Source: Planctomycetes bacterium ADurb.Bin069 (GTDB lineage Bacteria; Planctomycetota; UBA8108; UBA8890; UBA8898). From it: 64,000 bases of DNA. The stretch covers positions 1 through 64,000 of the forward strand of contig MWEK01000018.1 of the NCBI GenBank assembly GCA_002070955.1, given 5' to 3'. This document shows, one piece after another, positions 56,443-64,000 of this stretch (position 1 is the stretch's first letter; the number at the start of each line of letters is the position of its first letter). The translations under genes were made by a program, and so were the position numbers. The notes under the pieces are model-generated. The model was not told the origin of the DNA. It did no database searches and worked only from the letters and a program-made list of their open reading frames with translations.

Positions 56443-57741
56443 TCAGCGCCGCCGGCGGCGGGGGCGGTCGCCCGGCGCGACGGCGTGGCGCGCCCGCTCG
56501 GGGCGGCCGCGGTCGAAGCCGTGGGGCGGCGGGGTGTGCCAGCGCGCCAACTCTTCGTAGAGGCCGGCGAAATGCCCCGTCGGGTGTTGCGCCGTGCTTT
56601 CGCAGATCTCCCAGAACTCGAGGGCCTCGCGGGCGTAGGCCTTGCCGCGCAAGCCTTGGGGAAGCCCCTTGTCCGGCGCCGCCGCGCCGAGCCGGCGCGC
56701 GGCCATGATGATCTCGACCATGCGGCTGGAGGCTTGCAGCGAGAGGCGGAACTTGGCTCTGAGCGTCTTGATGTTGCGGTACACGGTCCTTCCGAGGTCG
56801 GCGCCGGGGCGGGTGCGGGGAGCGCCCGACTCCGGCGGCACGATCAGCGTGTGCCAGAGCACCGTCATCAGCACGGCGTTGGACAGTTCTCTTCCCTGGG
56901 AGACAAGGGTGTCGAGGGTCCGCAGGCGCGACCAGAGGGGATGCGCGGGTTCGGCGGCGAGCTGCGCCGCGAGCTCCGGGAAGAGATAGGCCATGAGCCC
57001 GGTTTGCAGCATCAGCCCCATGAAAGGCTCGGAGGCCCCGCCGCGAAGATCGCGGAAGATTTCTTCCGCGATGCGGCTCTCGTTCACCCGGAGGATCAGC
57101 TCGCGGTTGCGCAGCACCGCCTCGTAGGTCCGGGGGTCGATGGTGAATCCCAGGCGCGCGGCTTGCCTCAGGACGCGGATCATCCGCGCCGGGTCCTCCC
57201 GGAAGCTGTCGTCGGGCGGCGCGATGGTGCGGACAACGCCGTCGCGGAGATCCTGGACGCCGCCGACATAATCCAGGATCGAAAACGTGGCGATGTCGTA
57301 GAAGAGGCCGTTGATGGTGAGGTCGCGCCGCCTGGCGTCGTCCTCCGGCGTGCCGAAGCTGTTGTCGCTGAGAATCAGGCCGTTCTCCTCGCGCTCCGCG
57401 AACTCGGGCCGGCAGCGGAACGTGCTGACCTCCACCGTGACGCCGCCGGGGAACACGACGTGCACGAGGCGGAAGCGGCGGCCGATGACGCGGCAGTTGC
57501 GGAAGATCTTGCGCATGCGGTTGGGCCGCGCATCGGTGGCGATGTCGAAATCCTTGGGGCGCCGCTGGAGGAACAGATCCCGGACGCCGCCGCCCACCAG
57601 GTAGGCGCGAAAGCCGAGGCGATGCAGCCGATAGAGCACCTTGAGGGCCTCGGGGGCGATGTCGCGCCGAGAGATAGGGTGCTCGCTGCGTCTGAGGATG
57701 CGGAGACTGGGCGGGTGTTCCTGAGTGCTCACCTGGTCCAC
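56443..57741 (-). CDS. pcnB: Poly(A) polymerase/tRNA nucleotidyltransferase family protein
   Basis: A 432-residue class II nucleotidyltransferase. YLVGGGVRDLFLQRRPKDFD holds the GG-RD motif and the DxD catalytic acids (Asp64, Asp66); RRRDLTINGLFYD and SFREDPARMIRVLR are the ATP-selecting motifs. The Arg-rich C-terminus and overall shape are like PcnB, which tails RNA with poly(A), but CCA-adding enzymes share these motifs. Both tRNA genes here encode CCA, which fits a PcnB role. The GTG start is uncertain; no clear ribosome-binding site. It is convergent with the GH2-like gene. Confidence 0.8.
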   Translation of the reverse strand: MDQVSTQEHPPSLRILRRSEHPISRRDIAPEALKVLYRLHRLGFRAYLVGGGVRDLFLQRRPKDFDIATDARPNRMRKIFRNCRVIGRRFRLVHVVFPGGVTVEVSTFRCRPEFAEREENGLILSDNSFGTPEDDARRRDLTINGLFYDIATFSILDYVGGVQDLRDGVVRTIAPPDDSFREDPARMIRVLRQAARLGFTIDPRTYEAVLRNRELILRVNESRIAEEIFRDLRGGASEPFMGLMLQTGLMAYLFPELAAQLAAEPAHPLWSRLRTLDTLVSQGRELSNAVLMTVLWHTLIVPPESGAPRTRPGADLGRTVYRNIKTLRAKFRLSLQASSRMVEIIMAARRLGAAAPDKGLPQGLRGKAYAREALEFWEICESTAQHPTGHFAGLYEELARWHTPPPHGFDRGRPERARHAVAPGDRPRRRRR

Positions 57742-58070
57742 GAGCGCGGCGCGGCAATGGCTATTCTCGGAACCGCCGGCATGCCGGCGCGCGTGAAGAG
57801 CCGTTTCCTCCGGCGATCGCCGGGTATTGTGCGCACGATCGGTCTTCTGCGGTTATCGGTCCATTGGCCCCGGGCCGCACTGAAGGGCTTCGGCCGCCGC
57901 GCAGCCCCGCGCCAAGCAAGGGCGACTATACCACGATTGTCGGGGCGGCTCAAGGCCGCGGCGCGGGGGACGCCGGCGGGGCGGGTTCGCCGCCTCGGGA
58001 AGACCATCATAGACTTGATTCAGGAGGCTATCGATCCGGGACGCTCGGCTAGCGAAGGGAGTGAACGGCC
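57742..58070. other. Divergent intergenic region, pcnB / response regulator
   Basis: About 330 bases separating the divergent start codons of pcnB and the response regulator. It must hold both promoters, but I see no convincing -35/-10 pair on either strand; CATAGACTTGATT at 58009-58021 and ACTATACC near 57926 are the only AT-rich candidates. No coding pattern or known RNA is apparent. Confidence 0.35.
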
Positions 58071-58499
58071 ATGGCGCACATTCTAGTGGTTGAAGACGAT
58101 CCCAACAACGCCTTCGTGTTCGATGCGGTCCTGAAGCGCATCGGCAATTTCGAGGTCACCGTCTCAGAGAACGTGGAAGAGATCCTGTCTCTGTGCGAGG
58201 CGGGCAAGATCGACCTGGTTCTCATGGATGTTTCGCTCAGGCAGAGCTTCTACCGGGGCGCCAAGGTCGACGGCCTGGACATCACGCGCCTCCTGAAGAA
58301 CCTTCCGTCCTGCGCGGATATACCCGTGCTGCTCGCCACGGCGCACGTCATGCAGGGGGACACGGAACGTTTCTTGACGGCCAGCAGCGCGGATGGCCTG
58401 GTGACCAAGCCGATCCTCGACCACCACGGGTTCGTCCGGAGAATCCGAGAGCTGATCGAGCACAGCCGGGAGGCGCAGAAAGAAGCGGAACCGGCCTGA
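58071..58499 (+). CDS. Single-domain response regulator
   Basis: A 142-residue receiver-only protein. ILVVEDDPNNAF has the acidic pair, LVLMDVSL the phospho-acceptor Asp (about residue 53), LLATAH the switch Thr and LVTKPI the conserved Lys, so it should be phosphorylated. A short insert (RQSFYRGAKVDG) follows the acceptor, a feature of CheY-like proteins paired with hybrid kinases. No output domain or kinase gene is adjacent. GAAGGGAG lies upstream of the ATG. Confidence 0.85.
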   Translation: MAHILVVEDDPNNAFVFDAVLKRIGNFEVTVSENVEEILSLCEAGKIDLVLMDVSLRQSFYRGAKVDGLDITRLLKNLPSCADIPVLLATAHVMQGDTERFLTASSADGLVTKPILDHHGFVRRIRELIEHSREAQKEAEPA

Positions 58500-58533
58500 G
58501 GAGCCGCGCCGGGCCGCGACGGTCATTTGAGGA

Positions 58534-58562
58534 TTGAATCCCCCGCGGGCATGGGTTATAGT
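58534..58562 (+). promoter_or_regulatory. Promoter of tRNA-Glu
   Basis: TTGAAT (58534-58539), a 17-base spacer and TATAGT (58557-58562), 13 bases before the mature tRNA 5' end. Confidence 0.75.
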
Positions 58563-58575
58563 GGCCCTCTGCCAC

Positions 58576-58652
58576 GGCCCCATCGTCTAGTCCGGTTAGG
58601 ACGCAGGGCTCTCATCCCTGAAGCAGGAGTTCAAATCTCCTTGGGGTCACCA
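58576..58652 (+). tRNA. tRNA-Glu (CTC)
   Basis: A complete cloverleaf: acceptor GGCCCCA/TGGGGTC (one G-T pair), D stem GTC/GAC, anticodon stem CAGGG/CCCTG around loop CTCTCAT (anticodon CTC), T stem AGGAG/CTCCT with loop TTCAAAT, discriminator A and encoded CCA. It is transcribed alone between its own promoter and terminator. Confidence 0.93.
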
Positions 58653-58660
58653 GAGGAACG

Positions 58661-58688
58661 AGGCTGCGGAGTCGCAGCCTTTTTTTTT
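58661..58688 (+). terminator. Intrinsic terminator of tRNA-Glu
   Basis: AGGCTGCG, GAGT loop, CGCAGCCT, then eight T. A perfect 8-bp stem starting 8 bases after the tRNA end. Confidence 0.93.
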
Positions 58689-58728
58689 CGGCTTGCAGCG
58701 CCGGATCGAGGGAGGCGTAAGCCGGCGA

Positions 58729-59868
58729 TCACGACGCCGCCGGCGGGAGATCCGGCGGGGGCGTGTTCGGCGGCTCGTCCGCCGGTTTCTCCTCCGGCGC
58801 CGCCGCCGGAGGTTCGCCCGGAGCGGCGGATGCCCCGTCCTGCTCGTCGTCCTCAAGCTCCAGGAGATCCTCCTCGTCCTTGATCTTGTGGAGAACGACG
58901 TAGCCGATCGTATTGCCCGAGGTCAGGACGGCCATGCCGTAGCACGCAACGACGATGAATCCCGCCGCTGCCGCCACGGCCGCCAGCACGCCGCCCCAGA
59001 ATCCGAGCCAGCCGGAGGCCTCGCTCTGGGCGGTGAAGTCCAGCGAAGGAAGAAACCACGCGGCGAGGAACTCCGCCGCCTTGGCCTTGACCGTGAGGTA
59101 GTCGGCGCCCATGCCTGCCGAGAGAATTGCATTCATGACGCAAAAGGCCGCTTTGACCAGGGCGCCGAGGACGGCGACGGACACCGCCGCGGCGGCGAAG
59201 ATCACGAACTGATACCAGACCATGCGGCCGAGCTGGCTGAAGGTGATGGAGAAGGTTTCGGTGATGACCTCGAAAAAATCGCCCTTGACCGTGGCGACGA
59301 CCGCCGGCGCCAGCACAATCGAGAAGAGCAGAACCAAGGCGAGGACAACCATGAAGAAGGCCACCCCGAGCCAAACGGGGCTCAAGCCGACGGCGATCAT
59401 GACGCCGATGCCGGGAATCCGCCCGAGGAGGCCGACGATGAGGCCGCACAGGGCGATGCCCGCGATGACCGCGAAGATCCCCAGGGGTCCCAACAGGGCG
59501 CTCTTGAGGTGCTTGAACGCGAAGGCGTACAGCTCGCGGTAGATGAAAAACGTTTCGCCCCTGAGCTCGAGGTACGCGGCGCGCGCCACGGCCGTCCCGG
59601 CGAAAAGCGCGGCGGCGAGGAGCCCCGCCAGCCCGACCAGCCAAAGGAGCCAGCTCAGGACGCCGGCGCCCTGAGCGGCGGCTATGCAGGGCAGGAGGCC
59701 CTGCCCCGCCTCCCGGCCCGCGGCCTTGAGGGCCAAGAAAGTGCAGAGGCCGTAGAAGCAGAACCCGGCCAGCAGAGGGGGGAACTCCACCCAAATCTTC
59801 TGAAGGCTCAACGCCATGCGCGGCGCTTTGAGTAGATCGACCCAGTCGTAGCGCAGTTCCTCTTTCAT
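58729..59868 (-). CDS. Six-helix membrane protein with acidic/proline-rich tail
   Basis: A 379-residue integral membrane protein. About six hydrophobic segments are visible (for example LLWLVGLAGLLAAALFAGTA, LGIFAVIAGIALCGLIVGLL, FMVVLALVLLFSIVLAPAVV, FVIFAAAAVSVAVLGALV, VLAAVAAAAGFIVVACYGMA). A cytosolic acidic tail (DEEDLLELEDDEQDG) and a Pro/Ala-rich end follow. I do not recognise the family. It lies 167 bases downstream of the MCE gene on the same strand and may be part of that operon. It is convergent with tRNA-Glu. Confidence 0.55.
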   Translation of the reverse strand: MKEELRYDWVDLLKAPRMALSLQKIWVEFPPLLAGFCFYGLCTFLALKAAGREAGQGLLPCIAAAQGAGVLSWLLWLVGLAGLLAAALFAGTAVARAAYLELRGETFFIYRELYAFAFKHLKSALLGPLGIFAVIAGIALCGLIVGLLGRIPGIGVMIAVGLSPVWLGVAFFMVVLALVLLFSIVLAPAVVATVKGDFFEVITETFSITFSQLGRMVWYQFVIFAAAAVSVAVLGALVKAAFCVMNAILSAGMGADYLTVKAKAAEFLAAWFLPSLDFTAQSEASGWLGFWGGVLAAVAAAAGFIVVACYGMAVLTSGNTIGYVVLHKIKDEEDLLELEDDEQDGASAAPGEPPAAAPEEKPADEPPNTPPPDLPPAAS

Positions 59869-60035
59869 TGGCCTTTCTCCGAATCGGGCTCCGTCACGCC
59901 CACAGCTTACCCACGCGCCTCGCCGTTGGCAAGACCCGGCGCCCCGGCCGGGCCGGCGGACGGGCTGCGGCCGCGGCGGTTGCCCTTGTTATCGGTGCGC
60001 GGGCCCACGGGGCTCGAGAGGCAGGGGATCGGCGC

Positions 60036-61160
60036 TCAGAACACCGCGCCCACCAAGTTGACGAGTTGGTTCACCGGGGCGTGCTCCCGCGCATCTTCGA
60101 CCGCCTCCCGAATTTGGACGATCAGGGCGTGGAGCTGGTCGTACAACTCGACGTCCGTGATCAGGCGGCCGAGGGTTCCCTTGCCCTGGCTGATGTCGCC
60201 GAGAGTCCCGCGCAGCGAGGCGACGATGTCCTTGATCTGGATGCGTGACGCCGGGTCGGTGAGGAGATAGGCCACGGCGCCGTCGCCCTGCGTGATGGCG
60301 GCGACGCTGCCCGCGGCGTCCACCGCCGTGCGGTAGAGGGCTTCGTCGTTGAAAAGGAGGCCGAGGGTGCCGCGGCCCGCGCGGACGTCGCGGGCCAGCG
60401 CCGCGGCGTCGCCGACCATGCCGCGCAGATCCTTGCCGGCGCCCTCGTCGTGCAGGAGCACTCCCAGCGGCGTTTCGCGCCGCGCCAGCGAGTCCTTGAT
60501 CTCGGCGATGGAGGCCTTGATGTTGCGCGCCAGCTCCGCGTCGCTCAGGATCGCCGCAAGGAGGTTCTCCTTTTCGCCCGCCACGGAGGCCTTGAGGTCG
60601 GCGACGATCCTGAGGGCATTGTCCCTGAGGCGGGTATCGTAGACCAGCGCGCCGAGGATGCCCTTGCCGTCCCGGAGGGCGGCGGTGGCGTGGTTGAGGT
60701 TGTCGATGGCGCCGGCGATGCCTTCGCGGTTCTCCGCGAGCACTTTTCCCAATTCGGTGAAGAGGTCGCTCGGGAACTCTCCGGCGAAAGCCGTGCCCTC
60801 GGCCGGCTCCGCGGCGCGGCCGGGGTCGATCTCGAGGTACTTGCCGCCCAGCGGGCTCTTGCTCCGGATGTGGAAGCTGCAATCCCGCCGGAGGCGCGGA
60901 TCGGCGAACAACACGATTCTGACCGCCACGGCGCCCTCGTCCAGGTAGTCGACGGCTTGCACCTGGCCGACCTTGACCCCCTTGGCCCTGACCTCCTCGC
61001 CCTCCTCCAGTCCGGCGATGTCGGGGAAGGTGATGGTGATGGGGGGCAGTCGCGGTCCGACAAGCGCCGAGAAGCCCTTGATGACCACCGTCAGGTAGCC
61101 GACGGCGACGATGGCGCCGAGGAAAATCGCGCCGACCAGGAAGTCACGCCGCATGTGCAT
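60036..61160 (-). CDS. mlaD: MlaD/MCE-domain lipid-transport protein
   Basis: A 374-residue MCE-family protein. An N-terminal helix (FLVGAIFLGAIVAVGYLTVV) anchors it; the MCE domain (~40-140) includes IAGLEEGEEVRAKGVKVGQV and SPLGGKYLEIDPG. The rest is a helical tail containing about five repeats of the G-x-G-x-L-G-x-L type (KGILGALVYD, ETPLGVLLHD, RGTLGLLFND, KGTLGRLITD). MCE proteins bind lipids and work with an MlaFE ABC transporter at the inner membrane. GAGGAGG precedes the ATG at 61160, which overlaps the mlaF end by 17 bases. Confidence 0.85.
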   Translation of the reverse strand: MHMRRDFLVGAIFLGAIVAVGYLTVVIKGFSALVGPRLPPITITFPDIAGLEEGEEVRAKGVKVGQVQAVDYLDEGAVAVRIVLFADPRLRRDCSFHIRSKSPLGGKYLEIDPGRAAEPAEGTAFAGEFPSDLFTELGKVLAENREGIAGAIDNLNHATAALRDGKGILGALVYDTRLRDNALRIVADLKASVAGEKENLLAAILSDAELARNIKASIAEIKDSLARRETPLGVLLHDEGAGKDLRGMVGDAAALARDVRAGRGTLGLLFNDEALYRTAVDAAGSVAAITQGDGAVAYLLTDPASRIQIKDIVASLRGTLGDISQGKGTLGRLITDVELYDQLHALIVQIREAVEDAREHAPVNQLVNLVGAVF

Positions 61161-61950
61161 TGTCGTCCTCCTCGCTGGAGCAGCCCCGCGGGCCATCGCC
61201 GTTCGTTATCGGCCCCGCGGGGTCCCCGCGGATGAACTGCGCGACCACCGGGTCCGCGCATTCCTTGATCTCGTCGGGGGTGCCGACGGCGATGATGCGC
61301 CCCTGGTAGAGCATGGCGATGCGGTCGGCGATGGAGAAAGCGCTGGCCATGTCGTGAGTGACGACGAGTTGGGTGGCGCCGGTCACCTGCTGCGTGCGCC
61401 GGACGAGCTGATTGATGGAGCTCGCCATGACCGGATCCAAACCACTCGTCGGCTCGTCGTAGAGGATGATCGCGGGGTCCATGACGATGGCGCGCGCGAG
61501 TCCGGCGCGCTTCTGCATGCCGCCTGAGATCTCGGAGGGGTATTTGTCGTGCGCGGGGAGCATCTCCACGATGGCGAGTTTCTGCCGCACGATCTCCGCA
61601 ATTTCGGAGTCCTGGAGCTCGTGGCGGTGCTCCCGGAGGGGCAGGGCGACGTTCTCGGCCACCGTGAGCCAGTTCAGGAGCGCGCCGCCCTGGAACAGGT
61701 AGCCGATCTTGAGGCGCATGGCCAGGAGCTCCCGGCGCGAGAGCGTCGCGATGTCGCGCCCGAAGACCCGCACACGCCCCCGGTCGGGAGCCAGCAAGCC
61801 GATAATGTGCTTGAGCGTGACGCTCTTGCCCGTGCCGGAGCGGCCGATGATGACGAGCGTCTCGCCGTCCTCGATGCTGAGCGTCACGCCCGCCAGGACG
61901 GGCGCGCCGTTGAAGCTCTTGTGGACATCTTCCAGAACGATGCGTGCCAT
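61144..61950 (-). CDS. mlaF: MlaF-like ABC ATPase of the lipid-transport system
   Basis: A 268-residue ABC ATPase. Walker A is GRSGTGKSV, the signature is ISGGMQKRAGLARA, typical of MlaF with Met for the usual Gln, Walker B is IILYDEPTSGLDP and the switch His is in VVTHDM. LFQGGALLNWLTVAENVALP is characteristic of the Mla branch. It energises phospholipid transport between membranes. It overlaps the MCE gene by 17 bases. The MlaE permease is not in the window. Confidence 0.9.
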   Translation of the reverse strand: MARIVLEDVHKSFNGAPVLAGVTLSIEDGETLVIIGRSGTGKSVTLKHIIGLLAPDRGRVRVFGRDIATLSRRELLAMRLKIGYLFQGGALLNWLTVAENVALPLREHRHELQDSEIAEIVRQKLAIVEMLPAHDKYPSEISGGMQKRAGLARAIVMDPAIILYDEPTSGLDPVMASSINQLVRRTQQVTGATQLVVTHDMASAFSIADRIAMLYQGRIIAVGTPDEIKECADPVVAQFIRGDPAGPITNGDGPRGCSSEEDDNAHAA

Positions 61951-62009
61951 TGCTGCCTACCGTATCGGCCGCGCGGCCGTGAGGCGCCGCCAAGTCTCTC
62001 CGCGCCGTC

Positions 62010-64000
62010 TTATCGGCTTTCGCGCCGCGGCGCAACACCGGCGCCGTCCTCGAGGACGATTCGCGGGAAGAAATCCGGAACGTAGCTCTCCCAGACACGG
62101 TCACGCGCCGCGCTCATCGCGTGACTCGCGTTGAGCGACAGCGCCTGGAGCGCGCCCGCGCCGGTGTCGTCGTCCACCACGACCAGGTTGAACCCGAAGG
62201 TCGTTCCCGGCGCGGCGGCGCGGGAGACGCCGTCGAAGCCGAGATCGTCCCAACGCACCGCGCATTCGTAAACGACGCCCGTGTTGTCCTCGCTCACCTT
62301 GAGCTTGTAGCGCCCCGTGAGGGGCTTGTCATCGGCCCGGTTCGGTTGCGGCGGCTGGACGGTGAGAAAGAGGGTGAACATGCGGTCGCCGCGGGAGGCA
62401 TACAGTCCGCCGTCGCCCTCCGGGTCGATCTCGATGATCAGGCAGTCCCCGACCCAGGCCGCGGCCTCGCTGTCGTGAAAGAGCACGATGTTGTCCCGCA
62501 CGTCAAGGGCGAAGTAGAAGCATTCCGAGTCCCAGGCGCAGAAGAACTTGGCGGACAGGTCGTTCGGTCCGGACCACGGCGGCACCCCGGCGGAGGGCGA
62601 TTGCACCGCCATGATTGAGGCCGGCCGGTCGAGGGTCACGGCCGTCGCGAGGGGCCATTCCTCGTTGAGCACGCCGTCGATCTCGATGCCCGCCGGGGCG
62701 GGCGCGCACCTGATCATGGCGCGCCCGGCGCGCGCGCTTTCCTCCTGCGCCGCCCCCAGAAGCTGCCAGAGGGGTTCCGCCTGGGCGGGCAGCGGCCAGC
62801 GGTCCCACAGGATGCCGCTCAGGAATCCGAGCGCCGCGTGCGGTTCGCCGCCGGTCAGGAGACTGCGGCCGAGGGCAAACTGGGCGGCGAGGTCATGTTC
62901 CGCGGCGAGGACGTCGAGGACGAGGGCCTCCTTGGTGACGCGGGGCCGGTACAGGTCCTGGAATACGAAACGCGCGAGAGCTCCGTCCGCGAGGATGTAC
63001 AGGGCCTCGTGGTCGGCGCCGTAGTCCCGCAGCCGGCGTCCGGCGAGGAAGCGCCGCACGGCCGAGAGCCCCTCGGTCTGGATGTTGCCGCGCGCCAGGG
63101 ATACGGCGAGGACGCGATTCGCCTCGCGATCGCCGTGCATGACCGACCCGCCGGCGATGATGAGCGGCAGGCCGGCGTCGAAGCTGTCGTAGAGACGCCG
63201 CCGCCAGAGCTCCTTGGTCTCGCCCGCCTCGTGGCGCAGCGCGAGCATGCTGCGCGCCGTGTCGCCGCACAGGACGACCGCGTCGTCCCGCGAAGGCACG
63301 ACGTCGAGGATGGGCGCGTCGCCGGGGAAGTCCCTGTGCCAGCGCGTGCCTCCGTGGGCGCGGTCGATGATCTCGAGGCGCCAGCCTTGCGCCGGCGTGC
63401 GGCCCCACACGAAGAGCGTCTCCGGCGAGTCGGGGAAGAAGCGCGCCTCGGCGGGGGCGACATCGTCCAGGCGCCGGCGCCAGCGGACGGCCGCCGCGGT
63501 CGTGTCCACCAGGCACAGCTCGCGTCCATAGATGGCCAGAGCTTCGCCGGGCCCGGCGGGAATCGGCGGCGCCGAGACCCGCTTGTCGGCCGTTTCCGAG
63601 GAGAGCTGCGCGGACAGGCGGCCGGTGTCGGCATCGATGATCCAGATCGCGCCGCCGGAGGCGGCAAAGGCGGCCAGCGCGTTCCCGCAGGCGCACAACG
63701 GCGCGCGGGCGCGGGACGGGAGGGTGCATTCCCAAAGCTGCGTTCCCGCGGCATCGAAGGCGCGCAGCGCCGTGCCCGCCAGCGTCGTGAATGTATGGGG
63801 ACCGAAGTGAACGTCCTGCAGGAAGCTCTCGGGTTCGTCCGGGGCGGCGAGGGTCAGACGGAAGCGTTCGGGCTCGCCGCGGTGGAACGGCGCGCCCCGG
63901 ATCTCCCGCGCCCCGGCGATGACCAGGGTGCGCGCCGGCCCCGCGCCGACGACGGCGGCGGCGAGGGTGCGCGCGGGCGTCTCCACGGCGTACCTGAGAG
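62010..64000 (-). CDS. PQQ-like/DOMON-type protein, 5' end outside the window
   Basis: At least 663 residues; the frame stays open to the right edge, so the true start lies beyond. The GTG at 63986 is an internal candidate only. The N-terminal ~400 residues have repeated strands of the WD40/PQQ type (TQLWECTLPSRARAPLCACG, WIIDADTGRLSAQL, AVRWRRRLDDVAP), fitting a beta-propeller. A helical stretch follows (~400-440). The last ~210 residues (EIDGVLNEEWPLAT, DSECFYFALDVRDN, GDCLIIEIDPEGDG) match the DOMON/CBM9-like domain that binds sugars or haem. Probably an envelope or extracellular protein. It ends 59 bases before mlaF on the same strand. Confidence 0.6.
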   Translation of the reverse strand, partial: LRYAVETPARTLAAAVVGAGPARTLVIAGAREIRGAPFHRGEPERFRLTLAAPDEPESFLQDVHFGPHTFTTLAGTALRAFDAAGTQLWECTLPSRARAPLCACGNALAAFAASGGAIWIIDADTGRLSAQLSSETADKRVSAPPIPAGPGEALAIYGRELCLVDTTAAAVRWRRRLDDVAPAEARFFPDSPETLFVWGRTPAQGWRLEIIDRAHGGTRWHRDFPGDAPILDVVPSRDDAVVLCGDTARSMLALRHEAGETKELWRRRLYDSFDAGLPLIIAGGSVMHGDREANRVLAVSLARGNIQTEGLSAVRRFLAGRRLRDYGADHEALYILADGALARFVFQDLYRPRVTKEALVLDVLAAEHDLAAQFALGRSLLTGGEPHAALGFLSGILWDRWPLPAQAEPLWQLLGAAQEESARAGRAMIRCAPAPAGIEIDGVLNEEWPLATAVTLDRPASIMAVQSPSAGVPPWSGPNDLSAKFFCAWDSECFYFALDVRDNIVLFHDSEAAAWVGDCLIIEIDPEGDGGLYASRGDRMFTLFLTVQPPQPNRADDKPLTGRYKLKVSEDNTGVVYECAVRWDDLGFDGVSRAAAPGTTFGFNLVVVDDDTGAGALQALSLNASHAMSAARDRVWESYVPDFFPRIVLEDGAGVAPRRESR

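Overview
The window is about 64 kb of very GC-rich bacterial chromosome. It holds 47 supported protein genes (one cut by the right edge), two tRNA genes, three gene relics and several readable promoters and terminators. I see no rRNA, CRISPR array, intact insertion sequence or prophage. Two secreted proteins end in duplicated EF-hand dockerin-like repeats next to cohesin-like domains. That, the many CxxC and URO-D family proteins and the housekeeping set (pckG, both gltX and glnS, accA/accD) suggest a Planctomycetota-like or neighbouring lineage, probably from an environmental genome. This assignment is inference; no rRNA is present to fix it.

Layout. 0-5.2 kb is an accessory island: an IS91-type transposase relic, the C-terminal part of a PIN toxin, a 1396-aa exported GH38-GH29-F5/8 fusion glycosidase, and an antitoxin followed by the first codons of a PIN toxin. 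5.2-10 kb is a DNA-damage block: a small DUF6504-like gene plus dinB under a promoter with a LexA box in its spacer, a secreted IPT/dockerin protein, and a lexA-endoQ operon. 10-14.5 kb carries an AbrB-like regulator with a ZnuCB-type transporter, then an NfeD-flotillin pair. 14.5-27 kb holds metabolic and translation genes: URO-D family methyltransferase, gltX, rpe-accD, an anti-sigma-type ATPase with a receiver-like protein, a diguanylate cyclase, pckG, glnS and a methyltransferase.

27-32 kb has tRNA-Val and a minus-strand set of two dynamin-like GTPases with two small membrane proteins. 32-38.6 kb has an iron-type alcohol dehydrogenase, a PfkB sugar kinase, a CxxC-rich membrane protein and a membrane protein-CYTH-alr operon. 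38.7-49 kb has a PKD/dockerin protein, a membrane-fused spermidine-synthase-like protein, a macro-domain protein, a deoxyribosyltransferase-like protein, recJ and a large lipoprotein. 49-58 kb has an M16 peptidase, accA-pcm and a GH2-like protein, then pcnB. 58-64 kb has a single-domain response regulator, tRNA-Glu with promoter and terminator, a six-helix membrane protein, an mlaFD pair and a partial surface-type protein.

Functionally the strongest links are the LexA-associated repair block (translesion polymerase, deaminated-base endonuclease, repressor), acetyl-CoA carboxylase split between two loci, and the GTPase/membrane cluster. Promoters follow the TTGACA/TATAAT pattern, and several place the start codon so close to the -10 box that leaderless or nearly leaderless transcripts are likely.
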